From Methyloprofundus sp. (GTDB taxonomy: Bacteria > Pseudomonadota > Gammaproteobacteria > Methylococcales > Methylomonadaceae): a DNA stretch of 14,059 nucleotides. Under the pieces are notes generated by a model. It was not told where the DNA came from, did not search any database, and was given only the letters and a program-made list of their open reading frames with translations. The DNA lies in NCBI GenBank assembly GCA_013138555.1, contig WTCN01000136.1, positions 1 to 14,059 on the forward strand, written 5' to 3'. Positions 1 through 6,566 of this stretch are shown in pieces. Position 1 is the stretch's first letter; every line of letters begins with the position of its first letter. The position numbers and the translations under genes are program-made.

Positions 1-501
1 GATGAGATTTGGCAATATATGCCAGGTGAGCGTAGTGAGTCTGTACATCTTGAGACCTGGTATGAAGGCTTGTTTCTATTTGACGAGGATGCATTAATTT
101 CGCCGGCCGACTGGGACATTGTTATGACGGTACGTGAGGCTGTGAGTAAAGAACTAGAACAGATGCGTAAAGCAGATGTTATTGGAGCCTCATTGAATGC
201 GGAAGTGACTTTGTATTGCAATGAAGAATATGCGTCAGTGCTTAATAAATTAGCAGATGAACTGCATTTTATTTTTATTACCTCTCAAGCTGTCGTTTTA
301 CCTATACAAGAAGCAGGAAGCGATGCGATTGAAACGGAGCTAGAGGGCTTAAAGGTTAAAGTTCTAGCATCTGAACATGAAAAATGTGTGCGTTGCTGGC
401 ATTATCGTGAAGATGTAGGTAGTCATACTGAGCACCCTGAGCTATGTGGACGCTGTGTAGAAAATGTTGATGGTGAAGGTGAAACCCGACAGTTTGCATA
501 A
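1..501 (+). CDS. ileS: Isoleucyl-tRNA synthetase, C-terminal part (5' truncated by window)
   Basis: Cytoplasmic class I aminoacyl-tRNA synthetase that charges tRNA-Ile. The reading frame is open from base 1 (DEIWQYMPGER...) to a TAA at 499-501, so only about the last 166 residues are present; the catalytic HIGH and KMSKS motifs lie outside the window. What is visible is the anticodon-binding helical region (WYEGLF, then WDIVMTVREAVSKELEQMR) and the C-terminal zinc ribbon, with cysteine pairs CVRCWHY and CGRC and the typical ending GEGETRQFA. The sequence follows the E. coli IleS C-terminus closely by eye. The gene lies 185 bases upstream of lspA in the same direction, the usual ileS-lspA order. 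Family assignment is firm; the start is not visible. Confidence 0.97.
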   Translation, partial: DEIWQYMPGERSESVHLETWYEGLFLFDEDALISPADWDIVMTVREAVSKELEQMRKADVIGASLNAEVTLYCNEEYASVLNKLADELHFIFITSQAVVLPIQEAGSDAIETELEGLKVKVLASEHEKCVRCWHYREDVGSHTEHPELCGRCVENVDGEGETRQFA

Positions 502-542
502 GGCTTTGCTTTCAGTCGCGTGCTCTGCCTAAGGTATATTTA

Positions 543-645
543 TCTCGTTCCAACGCTCAGCGTTGGGATGCATAGGTCGATGCTCTGCGTCACGGAGCAC
601 GAACGTTCCCGTATACATTCCCACGCTGGAGCATGGGAATGAAAA
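543..645. repeat. Three-hairpin intergenic palindromic repeat (CGTTCCCACGCT type)
   Basis: The ileS-lspA spacer contains three consecutive palindromes. The first is 550-566 (CCAACGCT / AGCGTTGG around one base). The second is 581-599 (TGCTCTG / CGGAGCA, one wobble pair). The third is 616-641 (CATTCCCA / TGGGAATG with an inner GCT / AGC). This arrangement is typical of non-coding palindromic repeats dispersed in many gammaproteobacterial genomes. It may act as an RNA stem-loop or mRNA stabiliser in the ileS-lspA transcript. There is no U-tract, so it is not a classical intrinsic terminator. Structure is seen directly; family membership is from memory of similar repeats. Confidence 0.75.
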
Positions 646-686
646 CCATAAAGTGCCCATCTTTTACCTTTTAAAAACGAATTATT

Positions 687-1157
687 ATGATGAAATGGCT
701 ATGGCTATCTGGATTAACCTTAATACTGGATCAGCTAAGTAAAATCTGGATTGATACCAGTATGAGCCTGTATCAATCCATTCCTGTGTTTCCAGGATTC
801 AGTATCACCTATGCACATAATTATGGTGCCGCGTTTAGCTTTTTGAGCCAGGCTGGCGGCTGGCAACGCTGGTTTTTTGCTGTACTTGCCGGTTCAATTA
901 GTATCGGCCTTATTATCTGGATAAAACAGTTAAAGCGACATGAAATTCTATCCGCGATTTCGTTAAGCCTGATTCTAGGGGGGGCGATTGGTAATTTGAT
1001 TGACCGAGTCATCTATGGTTATGTGATTGACTTTTTAGATGTGTATTACCAAAGCTATCACTGGCCCATTTTTAATATTGCAGACTCAGCCATTACAGTG
1101 GGTGTCGGTTTTATGCTGTATGAATCTTTTATGCAAAAAGAACCAGACACTGCCTAG
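687..1157 (+). CDS. lspA: Lipoprotein signal peptidase (signal peptidase II)
   Basis: Inner-membrane aspartic protease that removes the signal peptide of prolipoproteins after Lgt has lipidated the lipobox cysteine. At 156 residues it has the family's usual length. Conserved blocks appear in order: DQLSK (15-19), HNYGAAFSF (44-52), GGAIGNLIDR (98-107), VIDFLDVYY (113-121) and FNIADSAI (129-136). The catalytic aspartates by family comparison are D115 and D133. Four hydrophobic membrane segments are evident (about 4-22, 63-79, 88-106, 129-147). ATG codons at 687 and 690 are both possible; neither has a clear Shine-Dalgarno. Two lipoproteins in this window (4424-5218 and 5205-5555) would be its substrates. 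The fkpB and ispH genes that often follow are missing. Confidence 0.97.
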   Translation: MMKWLWLSGLTLILDQLSKIWIDTSMSLYQSIPVFPGFSITYAHNYGAAFSFLSQAGGWQRWFFAVLAGSISIGLIIWIKQLKRHEILSAISLSLILGGAIGNLIDRVIYGYVIDFLDVYYQSYHWPIFNIADSAITVGVGFMLYESFMQKEPDTA

Positions 1158-1235
1158 AGTGCGCTAAAATTGTATAGTACTCTAAGGAGTGAGAGTCCAA
1201 TAATACCCGAATATTAAGTGCTGGTAGCTAGTCTA

Positions 1236-1263
1236 TTGGCTTAAAAATTTTGTTAAATATATT
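1236..1263 (+). promoter_or_regulatory. Possible sigma-70 promoter for the small ORF at 1303
   Basis: TTGGCT (1236-1241) and TATATT (1258-1263) are separated by 16 bases in an AT-rich stretch, about 40 bases upstream of the preferred GTG start. The match is reasonable but AT-rich DNA gives such matches by chance. Downstream of lspA, tandem short inverted repeats (TAGAGT 1155-1160 / ACTCTA 1179-1184, and ACTCT 1179-1183 / AGAGT 1192-1196) would compete with each other for the shared middle arm. Confidence 0.3.
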
Positions 1264-1302
1264 ATTTATCTTAAATAGATGGCAACGATAAGGAGAAAGC
1301 AA

Positions 1303-1488
1303 GTGCCTGAGTTAGATCAAGAGCGCATTAATTTTATTGAGCAATTACACGAAATTTTTTTGTTAAACAAGGGTTATGGTGCCTTTGCATATATTACTGT
1401 TAGTGATGCTATCAATTTATTTGATCAGTTTTTAAGCTCAGGTGAGCCAGCTGATGTCTTTATACGTCGATTTGTTAGGTCTATTTAA
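1303..1488 (+). CDS. Small conserved-looking hypothetical protein (61 aa)
   Basis: I do not recognise this protein. The frame is open from an ATG at 1279, but an AAGGAG at 1290-1295 sits 7 bases before a GTG at 1303, so the GTG start (MPELDQERINFIEQLHEIF...) is preferred, giving 61 residues instead of 69. It has no signal peptide or membrane segment and looks like an acidic, mainly helical cytosolic protein. Its second half (ITVSDAINLFDQFLSSGEPA, then DVFIRRF) is amphipathic and aromatic-rich, which suggests a small folded domain or protein-binding partner. It ends 68 bases from the convergent oxoamine synthase gene, with a palindromic repeat between them. The good ribosome-binding site and independent promoter-like sequence support a real gene; the function is unknown. 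Confidence 0.6.
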   Translation: MPELDQERINFIEQLHEIFLLNKGYGAFAYITVSDAINLFDQFLSSGEPADVFIRRFVRSI

Positions 1489-1507
1489 ACGTTTTTTGTG
1501 GATAAAA

Positions 1508-1543
1508 GATGGGCACGAAAAAGACTTTTGCCCATCCTACGCT
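1508..1543. repeat. Palindromic repeat of the GTAGGATGGGC type
   Basis: GATGGGCA (1508-1515) and TGCCCATC (1529-1536) form a perfect 8-bp stem with a 13-base loop, followed by CTACGC. Read on the minus strand it begins GCGTAGGATGGGC, a motif I associate with short repeats dispersed in gammaproteobacteria. It sits between two convergent genes, where the hairpin could help end transcription from either side. The element at 5607-5642 shares the CCCRTCCTACGC core. Confidence 0.65.
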
Positions 1544-1556
1544 TGCTTCAGTTATT

Positions 1557-2732
1557 TTAATTAAAAGCTAACTTATGACTAGCATCTATTTGTGATCTTG
1601 CATAAACCAAAATCCTGGTAAATTTCTCTAGCTGTTCCTTTGTATGGCTGGCCGTTACTTGTAGTTTAAATTGTGAACTATTTTTCGATACTGCTGGATA
1701 CTCTACTAGATCAACTAAACCACCATTTTCTAGTGTGTGTTTTGTTATTAGCTTTGATTGCTTAATATCTCCTAACAATACCGGGATGATTGCTGAAGGG
1801 TAGCCAAGTAAGTTAAAGCCTTCTTTTGAAATTAACTTTCTTAAATATTTCGTATTTTTCAGCATTTTTTTACGCAATTTCTGCCCTTCAGCGGAGCATA
1901 TTATTTCTATGGACTTTAATAGTATACTTGCCTGAATCGGTGAGAATGTTTGTGGGCAACAATCATAGCGAAGTGCTAGCTTTAGTGCGGGGTGGTTTGT
2001 TGCAACAAAACCTCCATTCGAGGCAAACGTTTTCGAAAAACTTCCCATAAGAACATCAACCTTTCCGAGCATTTCTTGATTCTCTATGCAACCCCGCCCT
2101 GTTTTCCCAATGCATCCAATATCGTGAGTTGAATCAATGATTAGTGTGGCATTGTATTTTTGAGCTAATTCCTGATGACTTCTGATATCTGGGCTCTTAG
2201 AATCCATTGAAAAAAGTGACTCAGTAACCAGCAGAATGCCTGCTGTGTTACTTGTACTGCGTATCCTGTTTAGCTTGCGCTCAAGCCCGGTTAGGGATAG
2301 ATGGGGGAAAACATGTATATTTTTTGTTGCCCTCCTTGCACCTTCGACCAGTGAAGTATGAGAAAACTGATCGATAACGATATGATCTTTTTTTGATACT
2401 AAACAACGCATTAAGCCACAGCTTGCGGCCCACTCTGTTGGAAAAACCATACAGTCACTCATTTGCAGAAATTCTGATAAGCTTGCCTCCAAGGCTAGTG
2501 TACCTTTGAATGCTAGAGTGCCAGCTGAATGTGCACCATATTCAGCTATTGCTTTTCTGGCTGCTGCCTTGATTTCAGGGTGACTTGATAGTGCCAGGTA
2601 ATCCTGATTTGCTAAATTCACTCCGGCAAAAGGCTTTCCTTTTCTATTTGTGGTTTCATACTCCGTTAATAGTGCTTCACGCTCAAGGTTATTAGTAATA
2701 GTCTCATTAAAAACATATTTATCATCAATCAC
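1557..2732 (-). CDS. Alpha-oxoamine synthase family PLP enzyme (acyl-CoA:amino acid C-acyltransferase)
   Basis: Fold-type I PLP enzyme of the family that includes BioF, Kbl, ALA synthase, serine palmitoyltransferase and the autoinducer synthase CqsA. It would join an acyl thioester to an amino acid with loss of CO2. At 391 residues it is full length. Visible hallmarks are NQDYLALSSHPEI (42-54), YGAHSAGT (65-72), HTSLVEGARR with the cofactor-stacking H125, ESLFSMD (171-177), IIDSTHDIG with D200 and H203, and the Schiff-base lysine K234 in GSFSKTFASNGG. The usual DDAH is DSTH, but the functional D and H are kept. The start is GTG with GAGG 8 bases upstream (2741-2744). No biotin, threonine-degradation or heme genes are nearby. 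The GAHSAG and FPTEWAA blocks look less like BioF than like the SPT/CqsA-type branch; this is an impression, and the substrate is unknown. Confidence 0.85.
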   Translation of the reverse strand: MIDDKYVFNETITNNLEREALLTEYETTNRKGKPFAGVNLANQDYLALSSHPEIKAAARKAIAEYGAHSAGTLAFKGTLALEASLSEFLQMSDCMVFPTEWAASCGLMRCLVSKKDHIVIDQFSHTSLVEGARRATKNIHVFPHLSLTGLERKLNRIRSTSNTAGILLVTESLFSMDSKSPDIRSHQELAQKYNATLIIDSTHDIGCIGKTGRGCIENQEMLGKVDVLMGSFSKTFASNGGFVATNHPALKLALRYDCCPQTFSPIQASILLKSIEIICSAEGQKLRKKMLKNTKYLRKLISKEGFNLLGYPSAIIPVLLGDIKQSKLITKHTLENGGLVDLVEYPAVSKNSSQFKLQVTASHTKEQLEKFTRILVYARSQIDASHKLAFN

Positions 2733-2772
2733 TTATAATTCCTCATTAAATTTCTCTCTATTACCCTAGGTG

Positions 2773-2791
2773 AGACTGTTTTAGACAATCT
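2773..2791. promoter_or_regulatory. Operator-like imperfect palindrome upstream of the oxoamine synthase
   Basis: AGACTGT and ACAATCT flank a 5-base centre (TTTAG), giving 7-bp arms with one mismatch. The centre lies about 50 bases upstream of the GTG start of the minus-strand gene, where a repressor or activator site would be expected. It may be chance in AT-rich DNA; no matching second copy was noticed in the window. Confidence 0.3.
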
Positions 2792-3178
2792 ATTCTTTTT
2801 ATCTGATTCTACTCTACTGGCAATTATATGAACTTACCTGCAACAAAAATGAAAGGGAATGGGAGTATTATGAATATTTATGAAAAATGGTGGTCCGAGT
2901 AGCATGCGTCCTGTAAACGGTGTGTTGTTGCGTAATGGGGTATGATTTTTATGGGTGCAAAATTTATCTAACGTAATCTTAGCGAGCTATCAAAGGTTAC
3001 AGGTCCCATTCAGGGGGGAGCTTGATTTTTAATTTATCTTATCTTTCAAGCTGGCTGACCCCTTGATTTTGAAAGCGGATGACATTGTTTGTTGAACTTC
3101 ATTCATGGTTTAACCTTAAATTTTATCGTCGGACAATCCTGTTTTCACAGGGAAGAAGAAAAATTATAATTTATAAAA
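2792..3178. other. Gene-poor spacer with a possible stem-loop at 3013-3062
   Basis: No convincing gene is seen. AGCTTGA (3019-3025) pairs with TCAAGCT (3046-3052), and the G-run before it (3013-3018) can pair with CCCC at 3059-3062 after a 6-base bulge (GGCTGA). This could be a structured 3' end or a remnant of a mobile element. A 24-codon ORF starting near 2828 has no ribosome-binding site and no recognisable product. Confidence 0.3.
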
Positions 3179-4084
3179 TTAATCATGAATCCAAAGTCCA
3201 AAAGATTGAAATTTATCTGCAGTCCACCACTTTGATACTGCTTTGTAGCGAAAATTACTCCCCCCAGCCTGACTTTGTAATGGTCTTGATACATCGCCGT
3301 TATGTATACGCTTTGCCCTATTAATTGTTGTTTCCGGAACAAAAGGGCAGATATGTCCTGGGCGGTTAGTTGATACCCGCTTGGCACATGCAAGTACAAT
3401 TTTTCCTTCATTTGCCTGGTGTTGACATTCAGACACATCAATACTAGGTCGCCACCCAAAATCAGCACCGAAATCTTCTAACCAGTCGTGTAATGAATTC
3501 GCATTGAGCTCTCTAACAGTAACGCCATACCGGACTTCCACAGGCTTTCCTTGAGCAAGTTCTAATAATGCTTTTTCCTTCCACCATACACGGGGAAGAT
3601 AAACACCGGCGAGATAGCAAAAATCATACGCATAAATATTACAATAAGTGGTACTTCCTTTTTTTAAGTATCGCTGATTTTGTTCGACATCCAGCCAGTC
3701 AATAATATCACCAAGCTGGGCAATTCGTTCGCTTTTAGTGCTACCATTCCTTTGCGGTCTTTCCTGCTCCCCTAGAGGAAAGGCTCGTCCACCATCTCGT
3801 GAGCGTGTAATCGTTGAATGATTTTCCTTTAGGTGTACCGGAGCAATACTTGTTATTATCGGTAATGGTTGAAATTCCTCAATAGCCTGAAGATAGTTAG
3901 AGTGAACATAGCCTTCAATATGAATGTTATGTAGGTTCGTACTAATCAGCCACCAGGGAGCGTGGTTTTTATTAATTATATTGACTACTTGACCCTGTGT
4001 TAATACAGCAATTCTATTGCCACTGGATTTTTTTGCTGCACTACGTAGGTTAAGGTTAGGAGCTGTTACTTTATATTTAGACAT
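3179..4084 (-). CDS. SH3b domain plus papain-like (NlpC/P60-type) putative cell-wall hydrolase
   Basis: Probable peptidoglycan amidase or endopeptidase. Residues 3-66 form a bacterial SH3 domain (VTAPNLNLRS..., GQVVNII, IEGYVHSNYL), a cell-wall binding module. After a linker (about 70-125) comes a domain with TTYCNIYAYDFC (candidate nucleophile C148), LPRVWW (163-168), ANEGKIVLAC (224-233), RPGHICPFVPE (candidate H244 and perhaps E251), SQAGGSNFRY (271-280) and a closing FGLWIHD. The order Cys - AN.G - PGHI - QAG..N matches NlpC/P60/CHAP-like cysteine peptidases by eye. There is no signal peptide, so it must leave by another route, act after lysis, or act in the cytoplasm. It lies 128 bases downstream of a three-gene lipoprotein group in the same direction. 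The catalytic family is inferred; the exact bond cleaved is unknown. Confidence 0.65.
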   Translation of the reverse strand: MSKYKVTAPNLNLRSAAKKSSGNRIAVLTQGQVVNIINKNHAPWWLISTNLHNIHIEGYVHSNYLQAIEEFQPLPIITSIAPVHLKENHSTITRSRDGGRAFPLGEQERPQRNGSTKSERIAQLGDIIDWLDVEQNQRYLKKGSTTYCNIYAYDFCYLAGVYLPRVWWKEKALLELAQGKPVEVRYGVTVRELNANSLHDWLEDFGADFGWRPSIDVSECQHQANEGKIVLACAKRVSTNRPGHICPFVPETTINRAKRIHNGDVSRPLQSQAGGSNFRYKAVSKWWTADKFQSFGLWIHD

Positions 4085-4212
4085 TTTGCTGTACCTTTTG
4101 ATATTTAAAGCTATTTTAAAAAATAACCCATGGCATTAGAACTGGGGCTTGGATATTTATTATTGCAAAATTAAAAAAACTGTAACCTTTTTATTGTGAG
4201 CCTGCCGAGTTA

Positions 4213-4413
4213 TTATTTCTTGGCAATTACAACGAACATTTCACCATCTATATCTGTAAGGTAGTGGTAATGACCGCCAAGGTCTGTTCCATCTAATAGA
4301 GCGGCTTTACAGCTTGATATTTGAACTGAATACCCTTTTAATATCAGTTTTTGTTTCAGTACTTCTGCCTCATCTTTATCACTTTTTACTGTAATACGTA
4401 TTTTTTTGCTCAT
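4213..4413 (-). CDS. Small hypothetical protein (66 aa)
   Basis: Not recognised. It begins MSKKIRITVKSDKDEAEVL and continues KQKLILKGYSVQISS, resembling a small alpha/beta domain: strand, then an amphipathic helix, then strands rich in H, Y and D (GGHYHYLTDIDGEMFVVIAKK). There is no signal peptide or membrane segment, so it is likely cytosolic. The ATG is preceded by AGGA about 8 bases upstream and lies 10 bases after the stop of the upstream lipoprotein gene, which indicates one transcript. Because it sits between lipoproteins and a cell-wall hydrolase, an accessory or immunity-like role can be proposed, but nothing in the sequence proves it. Confidence 0.65.
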   Translation of the reverse strand: MSKKIRITVKSDKDEAEVLKQKLILKGYSVQISSCKAALLDGTDLGGHYHYLTDIDGEMFVVIAKK

Positions 4414-4423
4414 TAGCTATATC

Positions 4424-5218
4424 CTATTTTTTATCATCAGGTAAAGATTTGTACAATGGTTCTATTGTGTCATCGAAAAAATCAAATAATACTGCATTAA
4501 GTTTCACCCCTGTAGTTTGTTTGGTTATTTGGTTTACCACCTCATCTGGGAAAAACTGTTGTGTATCTTCAAGTTTTTTAGCTGCTGAAACTAATGCAGC
4601 CAGTGTGTTTTTATTTACAGCATCCGAGCCATCAGTTACATACGGTATGATTTTTTTAAGTTGTAGTTCTTCAATGCTTATTTGGTCCTTTGCTTGAGTA
4701 ATATAACGTGCTATTTTAGGGTCAATCTTACCAGCACTATCTCTGCTGAATAAAAATTCAGCCCCTTTGTTAGCAACTGCAATATTTCCAACTGCTAGCC
4801 TTTGATAAATGCCAGAATCAGATCCTGTACTGAATATGCCAAAGTATTTTAACTCCATTAAAACATTTGCTGAGTCAGCAGCTCCATTGGTTATTTGTTG
4901 CGACTGAAATACATCATTGCCTTCAAGTGTGGTGGTTTTTTTTCCATTACTTTCAGTAGATTCTGTTTTTTTTGTGACATTTAAGGTGTGCTTATTAGTT
5001 GGGACATAAGCAAATTCAGCACGTTTATAACCAAGAATTGCAATAGGTGTTTGCGTCGTCTGATTTTGTGATATTTCAACCCCAATTGTTGTACCTGTGG
5101 CGGCAATAACTGAATTTGTAGTGCCCGAACACCCAGTAATAACGAGGGTAATTACTAGTAAAAAGCTTCTAAAAATTAACTTTAAAATAGGATTAGAAAT
5201 GTAGCTAATTTTTATCAT
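4424..5218 (-). CDS. Putative lipoprotein (264 aa), longer member of a tandem pair
   Basis: Function unknown. The N-terminus has a charged start, a hydrophobic run (IFRSFLLVITLV) and a lipobox ITGC, so C30 should be lipidated and the protein anchored to a membrane facing the periplasm. S31 after the cysteine suggests outer-membrane sorting by the Lol rule. The mature part starts with a beta-rich region (TTIGVEISQNQT, PIAILGYKRAEFAYVP), then a Thr/Ser/Lys-rich stretch (80-100), and a more helical C-terminal half with a hydrophobic LFDFFDD near the end. The ATG has AGGA about 9 bases upstream, inside the preceding gene, which it overlaps by 14 bases, implying translational coupling. The block around residues 43-75 resembles the C-terminal part of the upstream lipoprotein. 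Confidence 0.75.
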   Translation of the reverse strand: MIKISYISNPILKLIFRSFLLVITLVITGCSGTTNSVIAATGTTIGVEISQNQTTQTPIAILGYKRAEFAYVPTNKHTLNVTKKTESTESNGKKTTTLEGNDVFQSQQITNGAADSANVLMELKYFGIFSTGSDSGIYQRLAVGNIAVANKGAEFLFSRDSAGKIDPKIARYITQAKDQISIEELQLKKIIPYVTDGSDAVNKNTLAALVSAAKKLEDTQQFFPDEVVNQITKQTTGVKLNAVLFDFFDDTIEPLYKSLPDDKK

Positions 5219-5555
5219 GTATTTTTTCCTGTAAATTTGTATTTGCTCGAATTCTTAATGGACCAAATGATTTTTGAGACACGTCAATTAGAATATTTTC
5301 TGTCTGTTCAGGAATTTCAATGATTGATGATTCCATATACCCAATTCCGAATTTAAGTCCGGGTTGGTTTGAAAACTGAATGCCAATAGATTCTGATTTG
5401 CTGACAATAGCATCCACAGTCCCCTTAGGTTTAGGAATCGATACAACACCGATTCCTATTATAAGATGATGAATTGTATCGCTTTTATCAGTAAATATTA
5501 TTCCTGAACACCCTGTTGTTGATAAGCTCAGTAATATGAAAAATAATCTATACAT
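5205..5555 (-). CDS. Putative lipoprotein (116 aa), shorter member of a tandem pair
   Basis: Function unknown. A short signal peptide (MYRLFFILLSLSTTGC) ends in a TTGC lipobox with C16 as the lipid attachment site. The mature protein is beta-rich: SIGIQFSNQPGLKFGIGYME, then SSIIEIPEQTENILIDV. The segment P.LKFGIGYMESSIIEIP resembles PIAILGYKRAEFAYVP in the next gene, so the two are probably diverged paralogues, this one lacking the long C-terminal region. It is the first gene of the minus-strand group and overlaps the next by 14 bases. The start has only a weak GAAG-like ribosome-binding site; no other in-frame Met gives a better signal peptide. Confidence 0.7.
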   Translation of the reverse strand: MYRLFFILLSLSTTGCSGIIFTDKSDTIHHLIIGIGVVSIPKPKGTVDAIVSKSESIGIQFSNQPGLKFGIGYMESSIIEIPEQTENILIDVSQKSFGPLRIRANTNLQEKIHDKN

Positions 5556-5606
5556 AACATTTCAAATCTTCAGGGCTGGTTTTTATAGTCTGCGCAGAAT
5601 GATCGG

Positions 5607-5642
5607 TTTCGCTAAAAGACGCTCTACCCGTCCTACGCGAAA
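5607..5642. repeat. Short palindromic repeat related to the GTAGGATGGGC element
   Basis: TTTCGC (5607-5612) and GCGAAA (5637-5642) are perfect terminal inverted arms. The interior ACCCGTCCTACGC matches GCCCATCCTACGC in the 1508-1543 element with two differences. It lies between the end of the CYTH gene and the start of the lipoprotein group (130-base spacer, all minus strand), so it would fall in the leader or 5' flank of the lipoprotein transcript. Confidence 0.5.
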
Positions 5643-5685
5643 TCTCAAAATACACTTATTCAATTATCTGGCTACCTACCATCAA

Positions 5686-6501
5686 TCAAACCTTCGAATA
5701 AACATACGCCGTTTTTGTAGTTCCCTCAAGCTCAACCCACTCTGCCATGCCCTGTAAACACTCAAATACATCATAAGCTCTTTGCGCCACCTCACCATCA
5801 AAATTTTCATCGTCATCGCCATATTTGAAGCTGAATTCGACGACGATAGGATTATTCGGTTCATCTGAGTTATCATCGTACCATGCAACTAAGGCGCATT
5901 CGGCTTCCACTTTAGGGTTATTCCCAATCTGAAAATCAGCTCCCTCTATAACCATTTCCTTTGCAATGAAATCCCCCACCTTATCTATCAACATATCCTC
6001 TTGATAAGATTTTAGGCGCGTCTTCAAATCTGGAAACAACTCACCTGGATCATTCATCTTATTGATAACTTTTCCATCCGGAATAGGTTGTTTTGTAGAG
6101 AAGCTATAAAGCTTTAAAAAGGGGGGCTTAATATCTTCTTCAAACTTCGTTTTTGCATTCTCTGTATCAGCCGCAGACATATCCCTATCTTGAGATATAT
6201 AACGGTCTGGATGACGAAACTTGAGAGTAACCTCTCGCTTTTCAGTAATAAGATCAACCCGTTCTCGAAAAACATAATTGTTTTCTCGAAGATAACAATC
6301 AGCACTGTCATAAAAACTGATGGTTCTTTGTTTTTCGACCTTATCAAGGTTGCCATCGGTATCAAAAACGACAGCTTGAATGGAATTTTTGAAATCGCGC
6401 CAAAAACATTCGGCTTGCTCAAGATGTCCTAAGCGTAAACCAACGAACTGCTCTTTCTTAAGCATGATCTTGTATTCACGAGATATTACATTTTGTTTCA
6501 T
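5686..6501 (-). CDS. CYTH-domain (triphosphate tunnel enzyme-like) protein
   Basis: Probable CYTH-superfamily protein; known members hydrolyse or cyclise triphosphorylated substrates (class IV adenylate cyclase, thiamine triphosphatase, inorganic triphosphatase). Visible signature, numbered from the upstream ATG at 6513: REYKIML at 12-18 in place of the classic ExExK, ISFYDSADCYLRENNYVFRE (65-84) with R83 and R85, EVTLKFR (94-100) with K98 and R100, and acidic strands VEAEC (202-206) and VVEFSFK (224-230). Alternating acidic and basic residues like these line the tunnel. The ATG at 6501 is preferred over 6513 because GGAG (6508-6511) lies 6 bases before it, while 6513 has no ribosome-binding site. 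It follows the PEBP-like gene by about 65 bases in the same direction. The acidic C-terminal region (EPNNP, YGDDDENFDG) is unusual. The family is likely, the substrate unknown. Confidence 0.6.
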   Translation of the reverse strand: MKQNVISREYKIMLKKEQFVGLRLGHLEQAECFWRDFKNSIQAVVFDTDGNLDKVEKQRTISFYDSADCYLRENNYVFRERVDLITEKREVTLKFRHPDRYISQDRDMSAADTENAKTKFEEDIKPPFLKLYSFSTKQPIPDGKVINKMNDPGELFPDLKTRLKSYQEDMLIDKVGDFIAKEMVIEGADFQIGNNPKVEAECALVAWYDDNSDEPNNPIVVEFSFKYGDDDENFDGEVAQRAYDVFECLQGMAEWVELEGTTKTAYVYSKV

Positions 6502-6566
6502 TGTCTGCTCCATATTGACACGAAGGAAAGCCCCATTTATGGAATCAAAGGGGTATAATAATTATA

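Noticed and set aside
1155..1196. Attenuator-like alternative hairpins after lspA
   Set aside because: Stems are only 5-6 bp, without a U-tract or leader peptide; chance is likely.
2828..2902. 24-codon ORF (MNLPATKMKG...)
   Set aside because: No ribosome-binding site for the first ATG, no known motif, short length.
3079..3324. 81-codon plus-strand ORF near the end of the hydrolase gene
   Set aside because: It overlaps the well-supported minus-strand SH3b-hydrolase C-terminus, has no ribosome-binding site and shows no recognisable domain.
6520..6562. CCCC/GGGG pairing between the PEBP-like and CYTH genes as a terminator
   Set aside because: The stem is only about four pairs with no U-tract, and the close spacing suggests read-through.
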